Positions 58,248 to 64,000 of a stretch of 64,000 nt of DNA are shown here, piece by piece (positions within the stretch are counted from its first letter, which is position 1; every line of letters begins with the position of its first letter). Location: the NCBI RefSeq assembly GCF_002165375.2, contig NZ_CP032134.1, positions 2,914,001-2,978,000 of the forward strand, read 5' to 3'. The translations under genes were made by a program, and so were the position numbers. This DNA is from Acinetobacter chinensis (GTDB lineage Bacteria > Pseudomonadota > Gammaproteobacteria > Pseudomonadales > Moraxellaceae). The notes beneath the pieces were generated by a model, which was given only the letters and a program-made list of their open reading frames with translations, had not been told where the DNA came from and made no database searches.

Positions 58248-58574
58248 ATTTCATCCTTCCGCTTTCTCGCATATTTTCTAAATTTTATGATATGAATACT
58301 TTATTTTATAACATAGTTTAAGAAGATCACTGTATAATTTTATGCAACTCTGATTGATAAAAAATTAAATATACAGACAATCTTCCGTTAGAAATCTCAC
58401 CATTTGCAAAACTAACAAACCACCTAAGTTGAACCACCCAAATCACATCTCAAAATAACGCATTCTTTTCTTTAACCCCTAAATTATTTCGCCTATATTC
58501 ATTTTAAACTGAACTGAAGCTTTAAAAATTACTTCTCATTCACCAGCCAGTTCAATAAATTTTAAAGGTCAGAT
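58248..58574. other. AT-rich divergent gap
   Basis: A 327-base region between the GST gene and the SPFH-tail-like gene. It is AT-rich, with several weak -10-like hexamers but no clear promoter pair, repeat or coding frame. Confidence 0.5.
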
Positions 58575-58973
58575 ATGAACTACGTCAGACAAAAAAACAT
58601 AGATATCTTTGTTTTACTCATTGGTGGCTTCTTCTTTATTGTGCTCATCCTGTTGTTTATGTTCGGATGGCCACACTACAAAGTCTGGAAACAAGGGATG
58701 GATGGACAAGCCGCTTTAGCTGAAGCAGAACAATCAAAAATGATTCAGGTACAGGTTGCAAAAGCTGAGTTGGAAAGTGCAAAACTGCGTGCTGAAGCCA
58801 TTAAGCTGGTCGGTCAGGCGGCTAAAGATTATCCTGAGTATCGTAAACAGGAATTTATTGGAGCATTTGGTGAAGCCTTACGTGATGGTAAAATTCAACA
58901 GATTATTTATGTACCAACAGAGGCCAATATTCCAATTGTAGAAGCGGGAAATAAGCCTGTCTCAAATCAATAA
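58575..58973 (+). CDS. Small membrane-anchored SPFH-tail-like protein
   Basis: A 132-residue protein. A single membrane helix (about residues 11-33, IFVLLIGGFFFIVLILLFMF) is followed by a helical Ala/Glu/Lys-rich stretch (QAALAEAEQSKMIQVQVAKA, then ELESAKLRAEAIKLVGQAA) like the coiled coil at the C-terminus of SPFH/prohibitin proteins, and then QEFIGAFGEALRDGKIQQII, YVPTEANIPIVEAG, a typical SPFH-type tail. The SPFH domain itself is missing. Homologues of this short form occur in other bacteria; function is unknown. Confidence 0.7.
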   Translation: MNYVRQKNIDIFVLLIGGFFFIVLILLFMFGWPHYKVWKQGMDGQAALAEAEQSKMIQVQVAKAELESAKLRAEAIKLVGQAAKDYPEYRKQEFIGAFGEALRDGKIQQIIYVPTEANIPIVEAGNKPVSNQ

Positions 58974-59025
58974 GCATTTATTTACCAAAAGTGAAATTCA
59001 ATTCAGACTTGTTTTTCACAGCAAT

Positions 59026-59058
59026 AAAAAAAGCACTGCTGAGAGCAGTGCTTTTTTT
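59026..59058 (-). terminator. Terminator after infC
   Basis: AAAAAAGCACTGCT / AGCAGTGCTTTTTT arms with a 3-base loop, 17 bases after the infC stop on the minus strand. It is symmetric, so it can also serve the plus-strand gene ending at 58973. Confidence 0.9.
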
Positions 59059-59074
59059 AAGATCAAAAACAGGC

Positions 59075-59626
59075 TTACTTTTTCTTTTTAGGACCAAGTA
59101 ACATACCCATCTGACGACCTTCCATTTTTGGAGTCTGTTCAACGATACCCACTTCAGCTACATCTGCTTCAATTTTTTGTAATTGAGCCAGACCCAGCTG
59201 CTGGTGAGCCATTTCACGACCACGGAAACGTAGAGTAATTTTGACTTTGTTACCTTCCTCAAGGAACTTAAGGATAGCACGCAACTTAACGTTGTAATCA
59301 CCAACATCTGTACCAGGACGTAACTTGATTTCTTTCACCTGAACCTGATGCTGTTTCTTTTTAGCATCTTTCTGCTTTTGCTTCAGGTCAAATAAATGTT
59401 TGTTAAAATCCATGATTTTACAAACAGGTGGTTCTGCATTTGCCACAATCTCAACAAGGTCAAGATCTGCTTCTTCAGCAGCACGCAACGCTTCTGTAAG
59501 CGTTACGATACCTTTCTGTTCCCCATCTGCTGCGACGAGACGAACTTCTTTCGCCTTGATTTCATCGTTTAATGCAGGACGATTGCTTTTAGCACCTTGT
59601 TGTTGGTTACGGTCAGGCTGTTTAAT
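59075..59626 (-). CDS. infC: Translation initiation factor IF-3 with ATT start
   Basis: IF-3 binds the 30S subunit and proofreads the start codon. The open frame from the first ATG (59488) would miss the N-terminal domain. Reading upstream in the same frame gives KQPDRNQQQGAKSNRPALND, then EVRLVAADGEQKG, the normal IF-3 N-terminus, beginning at an ATT codon (59626-59624) with GGAG 8 bases before it. The full protein is 183 residues. The ATT start is the known basis of IF-3 autoregulation. It begins 5 bases after the thrS stop. The C-terminus ends ...MLLGPKKKK. Confidence 0.95.
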   Translation of the reverse strand: MKQPDRNQQQGAKSNRPALNDEIKAKEVRLVAADGEQKGIVTLTEALRAAEEADLDLVEIVANAEPPVCKIMDFNKHLFDLKQKQKDAKKKQHQVQVKEIKLRPGTDVGDYNVKLRAILKFLEEGNKVKITLRFRGREMAHQQLGLAQLQKIEADVAEVGIVEQTPKMEGRQMGMLLGPKKKK

Positions 59627-59631
59627 CTTTC

Positions 59632-61554
59632 TTACTCCACAATATACCGGCCACGTTCGGCTACGGCTGCTTTAACCAGGTCAATAAATGCATCAATTGA
59701 CATAGTCCCTAAATTTTTTCCAGAGCGAGTACGGACATTGACAGTCCCTTCCTCTACCTCACGATCACCCAGTACCAGCAAGTAAGGAATACGCTCTAAT
59801 GTACGCTCACGAATCTTAAATCCGATTTTCTCATTTCTCAAGTCTGAAATCGCACGAATGCCATTTTCTTTAAGTTTTGCGACGACTTGCTGACAAGCCT
59901 CCGCCTGAGAATCGGTAATATTCATGACACATGCCTGAACTGGTGACAGCCACGGCGGCATGAATCCTGCGTAATGTTCAATCAGTATACCAATAAAACG
60001 CTCGAAACTGCCAAGAATTGCACGGTGCAGCATTACAGGATGGTCACGATCGTTGTCTTCAGTGACATAAGACGCTTCCAGACGTTCAGGCAGGTTGAAG
60101 TCACACTGAATAGTACCGCACTGCCAGATACGACCTAAGCAGTCTTTCAGAGAGAATTCAATTTTCGGACCGTAGAATGCACCTTCGCCTGGTTGTAAAT
60201 CCCACGCCAGACCTGCTTCATCCAGCGCATCCGCCAGAGATTTTTCAGCCATGTCCCACAGTTTGTCATCACCCACACGTTTTTCAGGACGTGTAGAGAG
60301 TTTCATCTGCACTTCTTCAAAACCGAAGTCTTTATACACATCCAGAGTCAGTTTAATGAAGTCTGCAACTTCTTTACCGATCTGTTCAGTGGTACAGAAA
60401 ATGTGTGCATCATCCTGAGTAAATCCACGTACACGCATGATGCCGTGTAATGAACCCGATGGCTCGTTACGGTGACATGAACCAAACTCAGCTAAACGGA
60501 TTGGCAGATCACGGTAAGACTTCAAGCCCTGGTTAAATACCTGTACGTGACATGGGCAGTTCATTGGTTTTACAGCATAGCTACGGCTCTCAGAATGAGT
60601 CGTAAACATGTTGTCTGCATAGTTGGCAGCGTGACCTGATTTTTCCCACAGGGTAAAATCTACAATCTGCGGTGTTTTGATTTCTTCGTAACCATTGTCC
60701 TGCTGGATTTTACGCATGTACTGCTCAAGTACCTGGTAAATGGTCCAGCCATTTGCATGCCAGAACACCATACCTGGTGCTTCTTCCTGCATATGGAACA
60801 GGTCTAAAGCTTTACCGATTTTACGGTGATCGCGCTTTTCAGCTTCTTCAATACGTTTGATATACGCTGCAAGTTCTTTTTTGTCTGCCCAGGCAGTACC
60901 ATAAATACGCTGCAGCTGTTCATTCTTCGCATCACCACGCCAGTAAGCACCAGACATTTTAGTGAGTTTGAATGATTTTAAGAATTTAGTGTTCGGTACG
61001 TGCGGACCACGGCACATATCCACGTATTCCTGATGATAGTACAGACCCATCTGAGTCTCGTCAGGCATATCATCAATGAGACGTAATTTATAATCTTCAC
61101 CACGCTCAGTGAACAGTTTGATCACTTCAGCACGCGGTGTCATTTTTTTAATAACGTCATAATCTTCATCGATCAGCTTTTTCATGCGTGCTTCGATGGC
61201 AGCCATATCTTCAGGTGTAAATGGCTTCTGGCTGAAAATATCGTAATAGAAACCGTCCTCAATCACAGGACCAATCACCATTTTGGCTTCAGGGAAGAGT
61301 TGTTTTACCGCATGACCCACAAGGTGAGCACATGAGTGACGAATGATTTCAACACCTTCCTGGTTTTTAGGGGTAATGATTTCCAGTGTTGCGTCTTCGG
61401 TAATTAAATCACTTGCATCGACTAAGCGACCATTCACTTTACCTGCAAGCGTATTTTTCGCAAGACCAGGTCCAATACTTTGAGCAACTTCCATCACGGA
61501 AACTGCTTGATCAAATTGTTTTTGATCGCCATTTGGCAATGTGATAACAGGCAT
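59632..61554 (-). CDS. thrS: Threonyl-tRNA synthetase
   Basis: Class II synthetase of 640 residues with TGS, editing, catalytic and anticodon-binding domains. It starts MPVITLPNGDQKQF; the editing domain has HSCAHLVGHAVKQLF (zinc/His motif), the catalytic core has PMNCPCHVQVFNQG (zinc cysteine) and motif 2 RLAEFGSCHRNEPSG. The open frame extends to 61596, but the start at 61554 has AAGGA upstream and the family N-terminus. It is followed directly by infC. Confidence 0.97.
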   Translation of the reverse strand: MPVITLPNGDQKQFDQAVSVMEVAQSIGPGLAKNTLAGKVNGRLVDASDLITEDATLEIITPKNQEGVEIIRHSCAHLVGHAVKQLFPEAKMVIGPVIEDGFYYDIFSQKPFTPEDMAAIEARMKKLIDEDYDVIKKMTPRAEVIKLFTERGEDYKLRLIDDMPDETQMGLYYHQEYVDMCRGPHVPNTKFLKSFKLTKMSGAYWRGDAKNEQLQRIYGTAWADKKELAAYIKRIEEAEKRDHRKIGKALDLFHMQEEAPGMVFWHANGWTIYQVLEQYMRKIQQDNGYEEIKTPQIVDFTLWEKSGHAANYADNMFTTHSESRSYAVKPMNCPCHVQVFNQGLKSYRDLPIRLAEFGSCHRNEPSGSLHGIMRVRGFTQDDAHIFCTTEQIGKEVADFIKLTLDVYKDFGFEEVQMKLSTRPEKRVGDDKLWDMAEKSLADALDEAGLAWDLQPGEGAFYGPKIEFSLKDCLGRIWQCGTIQCDFNLPERLEASYVTEDNDRDHPVMLHRAILGSFERFIGILIEHYAGFMPPWLSPVQACVMNITDSQAEACQQVVAKLKENGIRAISDLRNEKIGFKIRERTLERIPYLLVLGDREVEEGTVNVRTRSGKNLGTMSIDAFIDLVKAAVAERGRYIVE

Positions 61555-61665
61555 ATTTAAAATCCTTAAGGAGTGATGCCCCGTACAATAGAGCATATCA
61601 CCGCGAGATTATGATCGAGGAAAATCCTCAAAAGATAAAATCGGTGGAACAAAAAAAGTGAGGAA

Positions 61666-61693
61666 ATTTTACACCTTTAATGCTTTTTGATAA
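61666..61693 (-). promoter_or_regulatory. Promoter of thrS-infC
   Basis: TTATCA (61693-61688) and TAAAAT (61671-61666) with 16 bases between, the -10 preceded by TG. It would give a leader of about 105 bases, containing a GAGGATTTTCCTC hairpin; whether ThrS represses itself here, as in E. coli, is not established. Confidence 0.5.
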
Positions 61694-61773
61694 ACCTTTG
61701 TCATAAATTTATATTGGAGATACTGACGACCAAAGCTGAAAACTTAGAGCACCGTTTAAAAATGCTGCCATGA

Positions 61774-62940
61774 CTATTCCCTGAATGTCTGCCAGGCTTC
61801 AAACTGCCTGTCTTTATACAGCCATAGTACCGCAAACTGTGGAATCACCGCTTCACTCTGTGTGGGACGTAAAAAGACATAATCATCCACACCTGTCTGA
61901 GCATGTCTGGGGACATTCACCAGTTCCTGATTTGAACTGCGCCCGTATAACACATGAGGATGACTGCCTTGCGGATAGACATAATCTGCCATCCAGTAAC
62001 CACCATAAACAAACAGCGCTTTTGACTTTTGTGGAATTTTTTCCAGTAAAGGCATACCTGGCAAACGTGTAAGCGGCAGCTCTTTAATAACAGGGGTTGC
62101 AATCCACATTGCTGTCTGTAAAGGTCTTAAAAAGTCATTGTCAAAATCACCAGGTTTAACCAGCATGGAACCAAATGACAGGTCATTACAGACACTATGT
62201 TTCACGTGAAAACTGAAGCTTGGACTTCCTCCACCATTCAGACAGAGCTGGTCATGCCACAGTTCAGGATAAGTCCTTTGCAGATAATCAATAAAACCTG
62301 CATAAATCTGCTGAGACTCCTCATAAGCCACCTGTGCCTTTTTGATAATGGAAGGCAGTTTCGTCACATGCGCATCATAACCCATCAGACCTCTGAATTT
62401 CAGATGCTGTGGATGTGCCTGAACAACACCCATCATTTCAGCCATCTGCTGTTCAGTCCTGATTCCTCCACGGTGTAAACCCACATCAATTTCAATATTG
62501 ATCTGAAGCTGTACTGCATACTGCTGAGCCACTTCCAGGTACTGATGCAGACGTGCAGGCGTATCAACCAGCCACTGAATCCGAGCATTTTCCCACTGAG
62601 AATAATGCTGATAAAAATGCTGTACAGCATGTACAGGCATCGGTTTGCCAAACAGCACATCGGCTTCTGAGAAATTTTCCAGCAGAGGGATCAGCTGTGG
62701 CAAATGAAAGACCATAAAGCGCTGTGTTGAAAGCTGTTCACTCAGTAACTGCAACAGTTCCAGGCATGCAAGTGACTTGACGACCAGGCGGGGCTGAAGA
62801 TGAACAGCCTGTCTGAACTGCAGCTGAATATACTGAATATTCTGCTGAAGACACTGTCTGTCAATAATCAGTTGCGGTAAGCCGGTTCCCTGCTTTTTTA
62901 AATCACGGTTCAGTTGCTGAAAATATAGTTCCTGACTCAT
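61774..62940 (-). CDS. DSD1-type PLP enzyme (D-threonine aldolase / D-serine dehydratase-like)
   Basis: A 388-residue fold-type III PLP enzyme related to alanine racemase N-terminal domains and D-threonine aldolases. The PLP lysine is K55 in RLVVKSLACLELLQLL. IEIDVGLHRGGIR and GLMGYDAHVTK are family blocks, and LNGGGSPSFSFH is the phosphate-contacting glycine loop. The C-terminal domain has GGYWMADYVYP and VFLRPTQSEAVIPQF, where metal ligands are expected. It lies 15 bases after the flavoenzyme gene on the same strand, suggesting a shared amino-acid or sugar-acid catabolic role. Confidence 0.75.
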   Translation of the reverse strand: MSQELYFQQLNRDLKKQGTGLPQLIIDRQCLQQNIQYIQLQFRQAVHLQPRLVVKSLACLELLQLLSEQLSTQRFMVFHLPQLIPLLENFSEADVLFGKPMPVHAVQHFYQHYSQWENARIQWLVDTPARLHQYLEVAQQYAVQLQINIEIDVGLHRGGIRTEQQMAEMMGVVQAHPQHLKFRGLMGYDAHVTKLPSIIKKAQVAYEESQQIYAGFIDYLQRTYPELWHDQLCLNGGGSPSFSFHVKHSVCNDLSFGSMLVKPGDFDNDFLRPLQTAMWIATPVIKELPLTRLPGMPLLEKIPQKSKALFVYGGYWMADYVYPQGSHPHVLYGRSSNQELVNVPRHAQTGVDDYVFLRPTQSEAVIPQFAVLWLYKDRQFEAWQTFRE

Positions 62941-62955
62941 GTCATCGCCAACCTG

Positions 62956-64000
62956 TCATTCTGCATAAAATAATTGCTGTAAATATGAATTCAGAAATTT
63001 CTTTTCTGGATCAAGACGCGCTCTGAGTTGCAGAAAGTCATCCCACTTCGGATACAGCGTCCTTAACTGTACTGCATTCAGACTGTGCATTTTGCCCCAG
63101 TGAGGTCGCCCCTGATAACGCTGTAAAATCGGTTCAATTTCATCAAACAACAGTTTCGGATTCTGCTTAATGTATTGATGCACAGAAATGGAAATCGAAT
63201 CCCGCTGATAAAATGGACTCAACCAGATATCATCCCCTTTCACAAAGCGAAACTCAATCGGGAAAAAAGTCTGTTGCCCTGACTTCTGAAGCGCAGTCAG
63301 AATTTCCTGTAAGCAGGATATGCCCAGTTCAACAGGAACCTGATATTCCATTTCATTGAACCGTGTATTACGGGGTGTCGGAAATATTCTGCTCGACCAG
63401 TCCACAAAAGTTGTGGGTTTCACAAAGACACCCAGCAGCTTTTGCAATTTTGGATTCAGTGAAGGAAACATTCGGGTCAGTTCACAGCATAGGGTCAGCA
63501 ATGTATCTTCTGAAGGAAAAGACTCTTTACGTGGTTGTATGTCTTCCTCGGAAATATCCAGTGTTTTCAGCATGACCTGCTCGGCATGTGAAAAGGCAAA
63601 AAACTCAATATGACGGTGTTCAGTTTTCCACTGCTGAATATGCTGCACCACTTCTGAAAGTGGACAAAGTTCAACATGCTCTTTCAGCTTATATCGAGGT
63701 TTGTTCTGCATTGAAATTTTTGTCAGCACACCAAAACTGCCCAGAGACACCCGCCCTGCCTGAAAAATTTCAGCATTTTCTGTGGGACTGCACTGTAACA
63801 GCTCACCCGATGCAGTCAGCAACTCAAAACTTTGTACATAGGCAGAAATACACTGCATGTCAGCACCCGTTCCATGTGTTCCCGTCGATACCGCACCTGC
63901 AAGACTTTGCTGATCAATATCACCCTGCTGCATAAGGGACTGATTAATGGGCTGCAGGTACTGATCCAGATTGAACAGACGGGTGCCCGACCAGACTTCT
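62956..64000 (-). CDS. FAD-linked aldonolactone-oxidase-type protein (partial, N-terminus outside window)
   Basis: The frame is open to the right edge; the annotated ATG at 63933 is internal. The readable part has GAVSTGTHGTGADM, the FAD-binding PCMH segment of the D-arabinono-1,4-lactone oxidase / L-gulonolactone oxidase family, and the C-terminal ALO-type domain with PIEFRFVKGDDIWLSPFY, RPHWGKMHSL and a final FLNSYLQQLF. The HWGK block is a family hallmark. The substrate is unknown. It probably forms a two-gene unit with the PLP enzyme. Confidence 0.8.
   Translation of the reverse strand, partial: EVWSGTRLFNLDQYLQPINQSLMQQGDIDQQSLAGAVSTGTHGTGADMQCISAYVQSFELLTASGELLQCSPTENAEIFQAGRVSLGSFGVLTKISMQNKPRYKLKEHVELCPLSEVVQHIQQWKTEHRHIEFFAFSHAEQVMLKTLDISEEDIQPRKESFPSEDTLLTLCCELTRMFPSLNPKLQKLLGVFVKPTTFVDWSSRIFPTPRNTRFNEMEYQVPVELGISCLQEILTALQKSGQQTFFPIEFRFVKGDDIWLSPFYQRDSISISVHQYIKQNPKLLFDEIEPILQRYQGRPHWGKMHSLNAVQLRTLYPKWDDFLQLRARLDPEKKFLNSYLQQLFYAE

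Noticed and set aside
59400..59785. Plus-strand frames antisense to infC and thrS
   Set aside because: Ser-rich shadows of the two translation genes.

Overview
The window looks like a chromosomal segment of an Acinetobacter species (Moraxellaceae). The evidence is gene content and order: a filABCDEF envelope operon next to hisC/hisD, the ibaG-murA-hisG block beside rpoN and hpf, the gigA/gigB stress-regulator pair, a lone gspE, and an rRNA operon of gammaproteobacterial type. Base composition is moderately AT-rich. I saw no transposase, integrase, prophage or CRISPR array. Species cannot be named from the sequence alone.

Layout. 1-7.5 kb (minus strand): six envelope genes filA to filF; filF runs off the left edge. 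7.7-15.4 kb: pabB (plus), then on the minus strand hisC, hisD, a DUF4272 gene, hisG, murA, ibaG and hpf. 15.5-17.5 kb: rpoN and a fragment resembling an FkbM methyltransferase. 17.5-22.9 kb (minus strand): an rRNA operon, 16S - tRNA-Ile(GAT) - tRNA-Ala(TGC) - 23S - 5S, with a clear promoter at about 23.1 kb. 23.4-28.1 kb (plus): mlaA, gigA, gigB, a nitrilase-family amidase, a small exported protein behind a near-consensus Fur box, and ohr. 28.2-35.2 kb: an SMI1/KNR4 protein, gspE, a DUF432-mscS pair and a large DUF2339 membrane protein. 35.3-46 kb: polA, a broken DUF2314 gene, yggT-proC-tilS-accA, ppx, trxA and rho. 46.4-61.6 kb: an Ala-rich lipoprotein, then the translation genes ihfA, pheT, pheS, rplT, rpmI, infC and thrS on the minus strand. 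These are interrupted by accessory genes: a P-loop kinase, a ParB-like protein, an MFS transporter, a TonB-C protein, YqaA, a GST and a small SPFH-tail-like protein. 61.8-64 kb: a DSD1-type PLP enzyme and the C-terminal part of an aldonolactone-oxidase-type flavoenzyme that runs off the right edge.

How genes work together. Several groups are translationally coupled: filD/filE, proC/tilS, tilS/accA, murA/hisG and pheT/ihfA all overlap. infC starts at an ATT codon five bases after the thrS stop, the classical autoregulated arrangement. gigA/gigB form a phosphatase/STAS signalling pair. The fil operon is the best candidate for a poorly described system: an exported glycine/threonine-rich protein with a conserved TGQDG segment, a C39-type peptidase, two outer-membrane barrels, a periplasmic protein with a proline/lysine/glutamine-rich linker, and a lipoprotein.

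Limits. All family calls are from recognition of motifs and order; no database search was run. Promoter and terminator calls are by eye. The rRNA ends are approximate.
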